64,000 bases of DNA from JAHBNG01 sp039028975 (GCA_039028975.1 JBCCHB010000009.1:62001-126000), one strand, 5' to 3'. Positions 34,262-43,704 are shown, numbered from the stretch's first letter. Notes: generated by a model from the letters alone, not told the origin. Translations and numbers: made by a program.

Positions 34262-37200
34262 ATGAACCCGACTCTACAACGAAAATGGCACTTAAACTGG
34301 GGCGTTCAGCTATCTACCGCTCTGCTTCTTGTTCTATTCGCCAGTCTGGTATATCCCCTAAATCTCTTTGCTCAATCCGCTCCTGATCCTCGTTGGCGAC
34401 ATTACAAACAGGAAGATGGGCTATCATCCAACGATATCTGGTCTATTCTGGTTGTGGAGGATGGCATCTGGTTTGGCGGGAGTGACAGTGTCAGCTTCTT
34501 CAATGGCACATGGTCAACATATCCGTCACAATACTCAGCATTGCCCTATCCGCTATCCTCAGATGATTCAGCCGAAAAGACAGGGTTAACCGACAGGCAA
34601 AGTGTGACCGTCACCAACCGTGATTCTGGTGCCAATGACTCACAGCCAGCAACGATCTTGGGCGAGGTCTCTGCTTTGGCCCAAAGTGATTTTGGCTTAC
34701 ACAGTGGCGCAGGAGTAAGCAATTCTACTAGCGAGAATGGGTTGCTTTGGATTGGTACTCGTCAAGGACAGATTGCTCTGTTGAATGTCAGCTCTGGTCA
34801 GTGGCATCAGGTTGCCCAACTGGAGGAAGAAGTTACGGACCTATCACCAAGCAGGGATGTACTTTGGGTCGCAACCAACCAAAATCTCTATCGAATGCCG
34901 TTGTATGGGGAGGCCAATTCAGACTTTCCTGTGGTCACATTGGCCGAACCGATGGACGTTGAAGGGCCTGTCTACAACTTATTGTCTAAGCAAGACACCC
35001 TGTACGTAGGGCATGAGGTTGGCGTAAAGCGACTTGACGGAGAGGATTGGGTCTCTGTAGCTATCCCCTCTGCTGAAATATTAGGCGATCCAGGATCATC
35101 CTGGTGTACCCCTCACGAAACCCAACTTGAATCTACTCAAATTCTGAGTTCAGATGGCGCACCTGTGCAATATCCTTCGGTCCATGCTATGTGGTTTGAT
35201 GCTGAAGGGGCCTTCTGGATCGGAACGGCAGAAGGGGCCGCACGTCGCACTGTTGAATCCGCTACTGGAAATTACTGCTGGATTGTCTTTCCAACCTATA
35301 CACCAGAGGGTAAACTGGCGCTTGTCCAGAGCTTGGCCGGGGACGGTCACGGCTCGATTTGGGCTGCTACCGATGGCGGAGGTGCTCTGCTCTTTGATGA
35401 ATTTGGTGCCTTAACCCTCCCCTTTGGTCGCACAATTCCAGGCAACCTGAACACTGACTTCGTGCGTGACGTGGCCGTTGATCAAGACGGTTCTGCTTGG
35501 TTTGCTACGCCCGTGGGAGTCTTTCAGTTTCTCGAGCGTACTTGGTATCTGGAACCGGGTTATGCAGAACCGTTTGGCTTGTCCATAGGGGACGCCAATA
35601 TTCACAACATTCGTGACCTGTTGGTAGACCAAGGTGGGAGGCTTTGGATTGCCACAGGAGCCGGGATTCGGGTAAAAGAGTCACCAACGTTGGAAAGAAT
35701 TCGCTATGATACCGAAGGTAGCAATCTTCCCAGCAATAACGTACTCAGCCTTGCTGAGGACAGTTTTGGACATATGTGGGCCGGAACGGATGGTGCAGGT
35801 GTGGCTCGTTTTGCTGATGGACAATGGTCCCAGCCTCTAGCAGCCAGCCAACTACCATCAACAGCGGTTACAGAACTTGTTGCGGATGAAGAGGGGACTG
35901 TTTGGATTGGAACCGATGGTGGGCTTCTTTCCTATGAAATTGCAACGGGCAGTAGCCGCTGGGTAAACGAAGTGGCTGGATCGACCATTCATTCGCTATC
36001 CTTTGACTCGAATCAACATCTTTGGATTGCCAGCAGCCAACAAGACGAAACAGGCAAAACGTCGGCAACGATTTGGCAGCACACATCCCAAACTCAAAGC
36101 TCTGACCTATTGGCCCAAGATCTATTGGCGATCACCGGTGCCTCAACGCTTCCATACACCTTTGAACTGAACCTCGCAGCAGATTATACAACGCCTGGTG
36201 GAATCTGGCTGGCTGTTGATCAGGTTGGTCTCTTCCATTGGAATGGAGAGAGATGGCACAATGGCGATCCGACTGGACAGCTTCCTACCGATTTTCTTTG
36301 GACACTCCACACGGAACCCAATCGTAGTGATCTATGGATTGGCAACGAAGGAGGCGTTACACGATTTGATGGCCGTTCGTGGGCAACGCTGAAAGATGAA
36401 GACGGGTTGCGCAGTCCAGCAACTTGGGCTATCGCCAGTGATGCGGATGGTGGATTCTGGTTTGGTGGTAAAACGGGTCTCTCTTACTATCAGCCGGATA
36501 CAACCCCGCCTTGGATTGGCCTAGGCAATGTCATCGGGGGCAATGCTTCTTTGGATTCCTCCATTGATAACCACCCAACGATTCTTGTATCGGAGGGAGA
36601 CAGTCTCTCGCTTGCTTTGCGTTACGGCGATCTTCAGACCCCTAGAGATAAAATTCAGATCTACTATCGAGAAATTCCTTTACAAATACAGGATGAAGCC
36701 CAGTCAGAGATAGCGCAGACTCCTCTAACCAACATTCATGTTCCGTGGGTTGCTTTGAATGGTCTTTACATCCCAGATACTGGAACGCCGCTGCTATCCC
36801 GCATTGAATTTCAAGCTCGGGATCAGTCCTTTAACTACTCGGAAATCTACAAACTTTCCTTAACCGTAGCCTCGACCAATGTCTTTGATCTAAGTGTACT
36901 TGGATTGGGTAAGGTGGAGCGTACAACCTTCTTTACGCTGATTGCTCTTAGCCTTTTGGCAGTGCTCGGCTTTGGCTACGTCAGTCTAGAGATCGTTCAA
37001 GGGCGACGCCGTACATTAGAGGGCATTGCGCGTAGTTATAATCCCTACGTGAGTGGTCAACCTATTCGCCGAAATGATATGTTCTTTGGCCGTCACAACC
37101 TGCTCCAGCGGATTATCGATACGCTGCATAACAACAGCATTATGATTCATGGCGAGCGTCGCATTGGTAAGACAACCATGCTGTATCAGATTGCCAATCG

Positions 37201-38047
37201 ATTGGAGGATGTGTCAGATCCAGACTATTGGTTTCTACCAATCTACATCGATTTGGAAGGCACGCCTCAAGAGCATTTCTTCTACCTCTTGATAGAGGAG
37301 ATTGTCCACCGAGTTTTGATATTTGGTGATGGGGAATTAACAGAATACCTGGACTTTAGCGGACTGCTCTTTTATAAAACCATCGATGCTGACTATTCCG
37401 ATAGGGAATTTAGTCGCGATTTACGTCGGGTTGTGCGTCAATTGCAAACCTATGGCCAAACATATCGAGCCGAACAGCAGCTCCGCATGATACTACTGAT
37501 GGATGAGATGGATGTGATGACTCGTTACGATCATTTGATTCAGCAGCAGCTCCGTCGGATTTTTATGCGCGATTTTTCCTCAACCATGGGTGCAGTTGTG
37601 GCAGGGATTGAGATCAACAGAGATTGGGATCGGATCGAAAGCCCCTGGTATAACATGTTTAACGAGATCAAAATAGAACCCTTTGGACGCGAAGAAGCCA
37701 TTGAGTTGCTCGTGGAGCCAGTCAAAGATTACTACTCTTACGAACAAGAGGCATTAGACTTTATCATCGAGCAGAGCGACGGCAGGCCCTTCCGTATTCA
37801 GCAGTACGGTTTAGAGGTTGTCACCAGTATGTTAGCAGCTGGCCGAAGGCGTATTACCCTTGAGGATGTATTGGTTGCCCACCAAAATATTCAAGATAGC
37901 TATACCCACACCCATAGTGATGCTGGATTGTCCCAGCCTGGGCAATTCGACCAATCGACCCATCAACCAAGTGGCCAACTAAACACCGACCGACAGACCA
38001 CCAACAAGCTAGCCACCGAAACAATGGAGATCCAGTTCCAAAAATGA
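34262..38047 (+). CDS. membrane receptor: extracytoplasmic propeller fused to cytoplasmic ATPase
   Basis: About 1261 aa from ATG 34262 (a TTG at 34229 is possible). A signal/TM segment (LSTALLLVLFASLVYPLNLF) is followed by two-component-regulator-type propeller repeats: EDGLSSNDIWSILVVEDGIWFGG, then many DLLVDQGGRLWIATGAGI-like blades. A Y_Y_Y-like beta domain ends near residue 875. A TM helix (FFTLIALSLLAVLGFGYVSL) leads to a cytoplasmic P-loop ATPase with GERRIGKTTM (~962) and Walker B MILLMDEMDVM (~1075), resembling archaeal/STAND-type ATPases. Normally such propellers are fused to histidine kinases; here the output is an NTPase. The stop overlaps the next ATPase start (ATGA). Ligand and target are unknown. 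Confidence 0.85.
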   Translation: MNPTLQRKWHLNWGVQLSTALLLVLFASLVYPLNLFAQSAPDPRWRHYKQEDGLSSNDIWSILVVEDGIWFGGSDSVSFFNGTWSTYPSQYSALPYPLSSDDSAEKTGLTDRQSVTVTNRDSGANDSQPATILGEVSALAQSDFGLHSGAGVSNSTSENGLLWIGTRQGQIALLNVSSGQWHQVAQLEEEVTDLSPSRDVLWVATNQNLYRMPLYGEANSDFPVVTLAEPMDVEGPVYNLLSKQDTLYVGHEVGVKRLDGEDWVSVAIPSAEILGDPGSSWCTPHETQLESTQILSSDGAPVQYPSVHAMWFDAEGAFWIGTAEGAARRTVESATGNYCWIVFPTYTPEGKLALVQSLAGDGHGSIWAATDGGGALLFDEFGALTLPFGRTIPGNLNTDFVRDVAVDQDGSAWFATPVGVFQFLERTWYLEPGYAEPFGLSIGDANIHNIRDLLVDQGGRLWIATGAGIRVKESPTLERIRYDTEGSNLPSNNVLSLAEDSFGHMWAGTDGAGVARFADGQWSQPLAASQLPSTAVTELVADEEGTVWIGTDGGLLSYEIATGSSRWVNEVAGSTIHSLSFDSNQHLWIASSQQDETGKTSATIWQHTSQTQSSDLLAQDLLAITGASTLPYTFELNLAADYTTPGGIWLAVDQVGLFHWNGERWHNGDPTGQLPTDFLWTLHTEPNRSDLWIGNEGGVTRFDGRSWATLKDEDGLRSPATWAIASDADGGFWFGGKTGLSYYQPDTTPPWIGLGNVIGGNASLDSSIDNHPTILVSEGDSLSLALRYGDLQTPRDKIQIYYREIPLQIQDEAQSEIAQTPLTNIHVPWVALNGLYIPDTGTPLLSRIEFQARDQSFNYSEIYKLSLTVASTNVFDLSVLGLGKVERTTFFTLIALSLLAVLGFGYVSLEIVQGRRRTLEGIARSYNPYVSGQPIRRNDMFFGRHNLLQRIIDTLHNNSIMIHGERRIGKTTMLYQIANRLEDVSDPDYWFLPIYIDLEGTPQEHFFYLLIEEIVHRVLIFGDGELTEYLDFSGLLFYKTIDADYSDREFSRDLRRVVRQLQTYGQTYRAEQQLRMILLMDEMDVMTRYDHLIQQQLRRIFMRDFSSTMGAVVAGIEINRDWDRIESPWYNMFNEIKIEPFGREEAIELLVEPVKDYYSYEQEALDFIIEQSDGRPFRIQQYGLEVVTSMLAAGRRRITLEDVLVAHQNIQDSYTHTHSDAGLSQPGQFDQSTHQPSGQLNTDRQTTNKLATETMEIQFQK

Positions 38048-39375
38048 TGATGCGTGTACCTTATATTGCCGGCCGCTGGGTGCGCGGTCGCGATCACTAT
38101 GGGCGCAGGAGACCCATTAACCATCTCTTGAACGTAGATGCCCCAGCAATTTGGATCGTGGGGACTCGACGGATGGGGAAAACTTCGCTATTGCGACAGA
38201 TTGAATTGGAGACCGACAGACTTGACTCGGATATGGTACCGCTCTTTTGGGATCTCCAAGGTTGTGAATCTTTCGACGATCTCTCCTATGAACTATTTCT
38301 TGCTTTGGAAGATGTAGCCGATCGTTTCCATGCTCTCGGTGTTGATGTAGAGAGTATGGAAAATAAGGATGCCGTGGCCATCTTGCGTCGCTTAAATCGG
38401 GCGCTTTCAGAACGGAATAAGCGGCTGATTGTCTTAATTGACGAAGCTGAAACCCTAATCAATATTGGTCGACAGGATCCCAAGTGGGTTGGCCGCTTGC
38501 GTGCAGGGTTTAACGACAATCGCCAGCGAACTGTCGTCACCTCTACCAAATTGCTTTCCCTTTTAAACGACACATCTGAAAGCAAAGACATGCCGTTTCT
38601 TTACGGCTTTAGCATGGTGAATCTGTGGAGCCTGGATCCTGGCGCATCTATGGCATTGGTACGGCAGACGCAAAATCAGTACTCCGTTAACGTGGATGAT
38701 CTACTTATGGAGCAGATCTTGACCAATACCAATCGGCATCCTTATCTGCTCCAATATCTCTGCCAGCGTCTATTTGTGGCTGATTCAGAATGTAGTGGTT
38801 ATCTACGCCCCATTGAAGAGCATGATCTGAAGGCTAATCATCTTCTCTCTGGATTCTTTGACATCGATTTTCAGCACCTGACTCAGTTAGAACGTCGAAT
38901 TATGCTGGCTGTTGGCTCGATGACTGTTGCCACTGATCACGATCTCATCCAAGCCATGGCACCTGAGTCCCCGGATAGGATACGTCTCTTCGCCTATGGA
39001 CTGGATAAGTTAGGATACCTCCGCAAAACCTTTGGTCAATGGGCGTTGGGCAATGAGTATCTGCGTGGTTGGCTGGAGGGTAATTTTGATCGTCTGAGCC
39101 AAGGCGGCAAAGCATTACTTGATGACAACAACATTGAGATTTTGCTGCAAATTGGTCGACAGAATGAGCTGACCTATCTGCACCAAGAGGTCTTACGCCT
39201 TCAAACCCGGTTGCGAACCCTCTTAACACAGCAAGTGAATGGTAATGCCAACGATATGCGAACTGTCAATCGGGAGATCCATCAACTTCAAAACGCGCTG
39301 AAGATGGTAAAGCAAGAAATAAGCCTGATTCCTCCTGAAGAAAGTAGCCTCACTCACTCCATTCCAGAAAAATAA
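38044..39375 (+). CDS. STAND/AAA-like P-loop ATPase, partner of propeller receptor
   Basis: A 443-aa cytoplasmic protein. A short lead, YIAGRWVRGRDHYGRRRPINHLL, parallels the sequence just before the ATPase domain of the preceding protein. Walker A is VGTRRMGKTSLLR (~35-47) and Walker B is LIVLIDEAETLI (~125-136). A helical/winged region (HPYLLQYLCQRLF) and a C-terminal coiled coil (LHQEVLRLQTRLRTLL…EIHQLQNALKMVKQEI) follow. Both ATPases are of the same broad family and the genes overlap by 4 bp, so they probably form a hetero-oligomer. No effector domain is recognisable. Confidence 0.8.
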   Translation: MMMRVPYIAGRWVRGRDHYGRRRPINHLLNVDAPAIWIVGTRRMGKTSLLRQIELETDRLDSDMVPLFWDLQGCESFDDLSYELFLALEDVADRFHALGVDVESMENKDAVAILRRLNRALSERNKRLIVLIDEAETLINIGRQDPKWVGRLRAGFNDNRQRTVVTSTKLLSLLNDTSESKDMPFLYGFSMVNLWSLDPGASMALVRQTQNQYSVNVDDLLMEQILTNTNRHPYLLQYLCQRLFVADSECSGYLRPIEEHDLKANHLLSGFFDIDFQHLTQLERRIMLAVGSMTVATDHDLIQAMAPESPDRIRLFAYGLDKLGYLRKTFGQWALGNEYLRGWLEGNFDRLSQGGKALLDDNNIEILLQIGRQNELTYLHQEVLRLQTRLRTLLTQQVNGNANDMRTVNREIHQLQNALKMVKQEISLIPPEESSLTHSIPEK

Positions 39376-39464
39376 AGCCTTGCACCTTCCCCTAGCTTGC
39401 CTATTGAAGTGGGCATGGGGTATCATTCCACAGTCAAATTTTCTCCCTGACTGCTGTCAACGCG

Positions 39465-39531
39465 AATACAGGTGTTTTGCAAGACTCTCCAAGACAGACC
39501 AAATGCCTGTTTCTAAATGGAGTTGAGTATC
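39465..39531 (-). repeat. family-2 miniature repeat, short diverged copy
   Basis: AATACAGGTGTTTTGCAAGAC…ACCAAATGCCTGTTTCTAAATGGAGTTGAGTATC resembles the reverse-oriented copy at 51391-51569 (TATACAGCGGTCGTTTTG…CCTGTTTTCAAACGGAGCTGCGTATA), with the centre mostly deleted. It ends 48 bp before the aldolase gene. Confidence 0.55.
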
Positions 39532-39578
39532 AGTAGATCCTCATTATTGTTAGATTAGTGCAAGAAGGAACCAATCCA

Positions 39579-40499
39579 ATGGCGCAGACCAACCGATTTA
39601 ATGGTGCATGGACTGCATTGATTTCTCCACAAAGTAGCAGTGGTGATGTTGATGTACCCGCTTTGCAAAGTTTCACCGAATATTTAATTGAAGATATCGG
39701 CATCGATGGCCTTTACCTTTGTGGTAGCACAGGCGAGGGCATCTATACCACGAGCGCATCCCGTAAGGTCGTTGCAGAGACGGTCATGGCACAGGCTGCC
39801 GGGCGCACACCAGTCATTGTTCACGTTGGTAGTCAAAGCTCCGCGGATGCAATAGAACTGGCTCGCCATGCCCAGAGTTTAGATGTGGCAGGCATCTCCA
39901 GCATTATTCCTGCAGGGTATTCAAGTATTGCAGCTGCCAAATCATACTTCACTCGCTTGGCCGATGCTGCTCCATCCCTTCCGCTTCTACCCTATCTTAT
40001 GGGACTTTCTACATCGCCCGTCCCGCTGATGGAAGAACTGTTGAGTGTGCCTAATGTGGCGGGCACGAAATATACCGGACCCAATATGTACGAGATGGAA
40101 CAGATTCTGCGGCTTGGTGAAAGGGGAGAGCGCCCCTTTGGTTGGACCGTCTTCTCTGGCATGGATGAGCAGTGTCTTTGCGCTGCTCTATATGGTGCTC
40201 ACGGCAACATTGGTTCCACCCTTAACTTTATGCCAGGTGCCTATAAAGCGATTCATCGCTGGCTAGCTGATGGCGATATCGAGCGTGCTACAGAGCTGCA
40301 AATGAAGATCAATCGCGTGACCGAGGCCGCCATCTCAGTTGATTTTATGGGTTCTCTTTATGAAATGGTCCGTCTTCTTGGTCATGACTGCGGCGAACCC
40401 AAACTCCCCAATCTGCCTTTGAGTAATGAACAACGTAACGAGCTACACCAGAAGCTTGACGCACTCAACTGGAAAGAAGTAACTGGAAAGATTTTATAA
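39579..40499 (+). CDS. DapA/NanA-family aldolase
   Basis: A 306-aa TIM-barrel class I aldolase. The ATG at 39579 is preferred over the upstream GTG because AAGGAA lies 9 nt before it. The phosphate/carboxylate loop is CGSTGEG and the Schiff-base Lys lies in AGTKYTGPNMYEME. The YTGPNMYEME context and the neighbouring sugar genes favour an N-acetylneuraminate lyase or other keto-sugar aldolase over dihydrodipicolinate synthase. It is the first gene in a plus-strand run with a ThuA-type protein and sugar importers, fitting a sugar-catabolism operon. Confidence 0.85.
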   Translation: MAQTNRFNGAWTALISPQSSSGDVDVPALQSFTEYLIEDIGIDGLYLCGSTGEGIYTTSASRKVVAETVMAQAAGRTPVIVHVGSQSSADAIELARHAQSLDVAGISSIIPAGYSSIAAAKSYFTRLADAAPSLPLLPYLMGLSTSPVPLMEELLSVPNVAGTKYTGPNMYEMEQILRLGERGERPFGWTVFSGMDEQCLCAALYGAHGNIGSTLNFMPGAYKAIHRWLADGDIERATELQMKINRVTEAAISVDFMGSLYEMVRLLGHDCGEPKLPNLPLSNEQRNELHQKLDALNWKEVTGKIL

Positions 40500-40559
40500 G
40501 AATGGCAAAGGAGCAAGGTGGCAAGTCACGATTTTTGCCATCTGGCTCTGTCAACTCTG

Positions 40560-40628
40560 AATGTAGTTATCGGGGGCCGCAACCCTGCAACCTATGTCAC
40601 CCCCAAATGTAGTTATCGGGGGCTGCAA
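40560..40628. repeat. 23-bp direct repeat, two copies
   Basis: AATGTAGTTATCGGGGGC plus (C/T)GCAA occurs at 40560-40582 and 40606-40628 with one mismatch and a 46-bp period. It lies just upstream of the ThuA gene and may be a pair of regulator sites or a recent duplication. Confidence 0.75.
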
Positions 40629-40653
40629 ACTTCAACGATCAAAGGATGAGCCG

Positions 40654-41445
40654 ATGACTTTAAACGTAACTATCTATAACGAATTTGTGCATGAGAAGAA
40701 GAATGAATTTGTGGCTAGGATTTACCCAGAGGGCATTCATGGGGCAATTGGTAATCATCTCAAGAAGGAGGGTGATATCAATGTGCAGATTGCCACATTG
40801 GAGATGCCTGAACATGGGTTGACCGAAGAAGTGCTCAACAGTACGGATGTCCTCATGTGGTGGGGACACGTGGCCCACGGCAAGGTTGATGATGCTGTTG
40901 TGGAGCGGGTTCAGGCGCGGGTCTTAGATGGCATGGGGCTGGTCGTGATGCATTCTGGTCACTACTCCAAGATTTTCAAACGCATGATGGGGACAAGCTG
41001 TGGTCTTTGCTGGCGCGAAGCGAATGAGAAAGAGCGACTTTGGGTCATTAATCCCAACCACCCAATTACTGCGGGTATCGGACCATACATCGAGATTCCC
41101 AATGCGGAGATGTATGGCGAACAGTTTGATATTCCTGATCCCGACGAGTTGCTTTTCATTTCCTGGTTCGAAGGAGGAGAAGTCTTCCGCAGCGGCGCAG
41201 TTTGGCATCGTGGTCGGGGACGTATTTTCTACTTCCGCCCTGGTCATGAGACCCATCCCATCTTCCATCACGCTGATGTCTTGAAAGTGCTGACCAATGG
41301 TGTTCGCTGGGCTGCCTTCCAGGGTAACCGAGAAACAACAGGCATTGCGGGCTGTTACAACATCAAAGAGCCACTTGAAACATTGAGCGAAAAAAATATT
41401 GAAGACGCCATGCTGGAGCACCCCGAGGAATTTACGGCGGCATAG
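40654..41445 (+). CDS. ThuA-domain protein
   Basis: A 263-aa protein of the trehalose-utilisation (ThuA)/glutamine-amidotransferase-like fold. The start at 40654 follows AAAGGA by 7 nt. Family-like segments: NEFVHEKKNEFVARIYPEGIHGAI, VLMWWGHVAHGKV, GMGLVVMHSGHYSKIFKRMMG and the C-terminal RIFYFRPGHETHPIFH. ThuA proteins act in disaccharide catabolism, but their chemistry is poorly defined. It lies between the aldolase and a CUT1-like importer, so a role in processing the imported sugar is inferred. Confidence 0.85.
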   Translation: MTLNVTIYNEFVHEKKNEFVARIYPEGIHGAIGNHLKKEGDINVQIATLEMPEHGLTEEVLNSTDVLMWWGHVAHGKVDDAVVERVQARVLDGMGLVVMHSGHYSKIFKRMMGTSCGLCWREANEKERLWVINPNHPITAGIGPYIEIPNAEMYGEQFDIPDPDELLFISWFEGGEVFRSGAVWHRGRGRIFYFRPGHETHPIFHHADVLKVLTNGVRWAAFQGNRETTGIAGCYNIKEPLETLSEKNIEDAMLEHPEEFTAA

Positions 41446-41503
41446 CCTCCGATTAGAAGCGGAGTGCAGGCGACTTGTTTGCCTTGGGGCAATGGATCAT
41501 ATA

Positions 41504-41521
41504 TAATCTAGATATAGATTA
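41504..41521. promoter_or_regulatory. palindrome upstream of sugar SBP
   Basis: TAATCTA-GATA-TAGATTA is a perfect 7-bp inverted repeat, framed by AATGG (41491) and CCATT (41523). It lies after the ThuA gene and could be an operator or weak hairpin. Confidence 0.4.
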
Positions 41522-41676
41522 GCCATTTCCCCTATCAAAATACAAGATTGTGGTCTTGATGGTTCAAGAAGAAATCGTAAACACTCTCAATCTTTGTGTT
41601 CTCAACCGCTCAATCTCCCCTGGTGTGACCAATCTAGACTTTGTCCGGCGCAAATTGAGCAATCATTCTGAATATC

Positions 41677-41764
41677 GGCAGTTCTGTAAAAGTCACGCAC
41701 AAGGGCAGAACCGCACGGGGCATGCTACCTGAACGGGCTATGTGTGACTTTTACGCTACTGCGA
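41677..41764. repeat. inverted repeat pair before sugar SBP gene
   Basis: Left arm GGCAGTTCTGTAAAAGTCAC and right arm GTGACTTTTACGCTACTGC are imperfect inverted repeats sharing GTAAAAGTCAC and GCAGT, ~45 bp apart. The right arm overlaps a plausible -35 for the TATACT at 41774-41779. It may be a small MITE-like element or a looping operator. Confidence 0.55.
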
Positions 41765-41815
41765 ATATCGTATTATACTCTGAATGACCACAAACTGATT
41801 CCAATGGAGGAAAAC

Positions 41816-43228
41816 ATGACAGATAGAAACCTTAGTCGAAGGCAGTTTATGCAACTTTCTGCAGTTGCCGGTACCACAGCCCTATTAGCTGCATGTGCTG
41901 TTCCTGGAGCTGCTCCCAGTGATGGCGCAGGAGCTAGCCCTGGAGAAGAAGGTATTACGTTGCGATATCAGTCTCGTGAGTTGCAGGAAGCTGAAGGGAT
42001 TGTCGAACTTTGGGATGAATTCTACCCTCAATTCCAAGAAGAGAACGACGGTATTGCGGTTGAGTTTTTGCCCCAACCTGCTGGCCAGAACCTGCGCGAG
42101 AATGTCCTAACCCAAATGGTGGCCGGCGATGCACCTGATTTGGCCGAATTCTGTTGTTGGAGTAGCACCTTCTTCATTCAAAAGGGCGAGACCCTGAACT
42201 TGCAGCCTTTCATCGACCGAGATGCTGAAGAAGTGAACATGGACGACTATTATGATGGTCAGTTTGATCCATGGCTAGACGATAGCGGGAATATTCACCT
42301 CATGCCCCGCTTCACCGGTACCATGTGCCTCTACTACAATATTGAAATGTTTGAAGAGGCGGGTGTTGAGACACCACCCCATGAGTGGGGCGCGTGGACC
42401 ATTCAAGATTATGTTGAAATGGGCCGCAACTTCGTCAGCCGTGAGCAGCCAATTTCTTGGGCTACATCCAACTACGGTCTCAGCTCCAACTGGTTAAGCC
42501 AATACTGGATTCGCGGCTTTGGCGCCAATATGGTTGATCCCGAGGACAACACTCGGTGTGGCCTCTGCGATCCGGAAGCTCAGGAAGCTCTAGAGTGGAT
42601 GCGTAGCATCATCTGGGATGAGCAGGTCTTTGCCTATGGCTCAGACATTGGCATGGGGGTGAACCAACTCTTTGAGAGTGGCCGTATTGCCATGATGGAA
42701 ATGGGGCCATGGAGTTTAGGGCAGACCGCCAAAAACGCTTCCTTCAAGTGGGATGTTGCACCGCTGCCTGATGGTCCGGCTGGTACAACCACCCATCAAT
42801 CTGTAGATGGTACCATGGTCTGGAACAAGACCGAACATCCAGAAGAGTCTTGGGAGCTACTTAAGTGGCTAACCAGTCCCATGTATGGTCGCCTCTACTC
42901 TAAGTGGGCCACTAAGCAGCCATCACGCAAGAGCATTTTGGATCAATTCCATAGTGATCTGATTGAACGTGACGCCTCGTTTGCTGATATCGATATCAAT
43001 GTGTTCACTAGCTCTATCGCTGCCGATCTTGGCGGTCCTGAGGAGATGTTCAAAGAGGACTTTGTCTGCAAGGACACGATTCTCAGACCTGCTTTTGAAC
43101 AGGTCATGTTGTTGGGTGAACAGCCCGTCGACCTGATCTGTCGTCACGCCGATATCGCCACATCCTACAACCGCGGTGAGATTCCATTGGAGGATCTGGG
43201 CGCGGCCATGGACGCTGCGAGTAGCTAA
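41816..43228 (+). CDS. sugar ABC transporter SBP (family 1), Tat-type lipoprotein
   Basis: About 470 aa. GGAGG at 41806-41810 fixes the start at 41816. The leader has a twin-arginine motif, NLSRRQFMQLSAVAGTTALLAAC, ending in a lipobox cysteine, so it is probably exported folded and then lipidated. The mature part is an extracellular solute-binding protein family 1 receptor (MVAGDAPDLAEFCCWSSTFFIQKGETLNLQPFIDRD; GTMVWNKTEHPEESWELLKWL). It heads a set with the permeases at 43705 and 44647. The substrate is presumably a sugar of the aldolase/ThuA pathway. Confidence 0.9.
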   Translation: MTDRNLSRRQFMQLSAVAGTTALLAACAVPGAAPSDGAGASPGEEGITLRYQSRELQEAEGIVELWDEFYPQFQEENDGIAVEFLPQPAGQNLRENVLTQMVAGDAPDLAEFCCWSSTFFIQKGETLNLQPFIDRDAEEVNMDDYYDGQFDPWLDDSGNIHLMPRFTGTMCLYYNIEMFEEAGVETPPHEWGAWTIQDYVEMGRNFVSREQPISWATSNYGLSSNWLSQYWIRGFGANMVDPEDNTRCGLCDPEAQEALEWMRSIIWDEQVFAYGSDIGMGVNQLFESGRIAMMEMGPWSLGQTAKNASFKWDVAPLPDGPAGTTTHQSVDGTMVWNKTEHPEESWELLKWLTSPMYGRLYSKWATKQPSRKSILDQFHSDLIERDASFADIDINVFTSSIAADLGGPEEMFKEDFVCKDTILRPAFEQVMLLGEQPVDLICRHADIATSYNRGEIPLEDLGAAMDAASS

Positions 43229-43452
43229 AGAATCTGCCATCGGCTTGAGTTGTTACGGAATGAGAATTAAGGAACTGAGTTGCAAATAACTTGCCTCTTT
43301 GGCTTAGAGGTAAGCGCCATCAAATGGCCAAGTTATGCCAGCGGTCGTGATAAATTAGCACCGCAACCCGAGAGAAAACTGTTAATTTATGCGGAGCCTG
43401 AGTATATCTAACACCCATTCCTAAATAGGTTACGCGTTGTACGATGTAACCA

Positions 43453-43511
43453 GGAGGTAGCATCCCGAGATATGGTTCATGGTATGTTCCACATCTGGGG
43501 ATGCTACCTCC
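43453..43511. repeat. strong intercistronic hairpin after SBP gene
   Basis: GGAGGTAGCATCCC (43453-43466) and GGGATGCTACCTCC (43498-43511) pair perfectly over 14 bp, with further partial pairing inside (AGATATGG/CCACATCT). There is no T-run. It lies between the SBP and its permeases and could protect the SBP mRNA or attenuate read-through. Confidence 0.75.
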
Positions 43512-43590
43512 GCAGTTTATAGGATTACAATGAGCTTTCCGAAGACATCTCGGTACTTCCTCAATTGACTCACACTATTGAAATTTCAAC

Positions 43591-43681
43591 TTTATAGACA
43601 CCAATTTATAGACACCAAGAAAAAGATTTTCCAACCGCCCCCTGAGCGTGTCGAAGGGTAAGGGCGGAAAATCTTTTTCTT
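43591..43681. repeat. tandem 13-bp repeat plus large hairpin (family-3 element)
   Basis: TTTATAGACACCA occurs twice (43591-43603, 43605-43617). It is followed by AAGAAAAAGATTTT (43617-43630) and its perfect complement AAAATCTTTTTCTT (43668-43681), with CCGCCC/GGGCGG inside the stem and the bacterial palindrome CCCTGAGCGTGTCGAAGGG in the loop. TATAG lies just outside on the left and CTATAG follows at the right. It ends 24 bp before the permease start. Confidence 0.8.
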
Positions 43682-43704
43682 AAAAACTATAGCAACCAAA
43701 CTTT

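Noticed and set aside
41550..41732. 60-codon plus-strand open frame
   Set aside because: No Shine-Dalgarno or recognisable motif, and it runs into an inverted-repeat arm; treated as chance.
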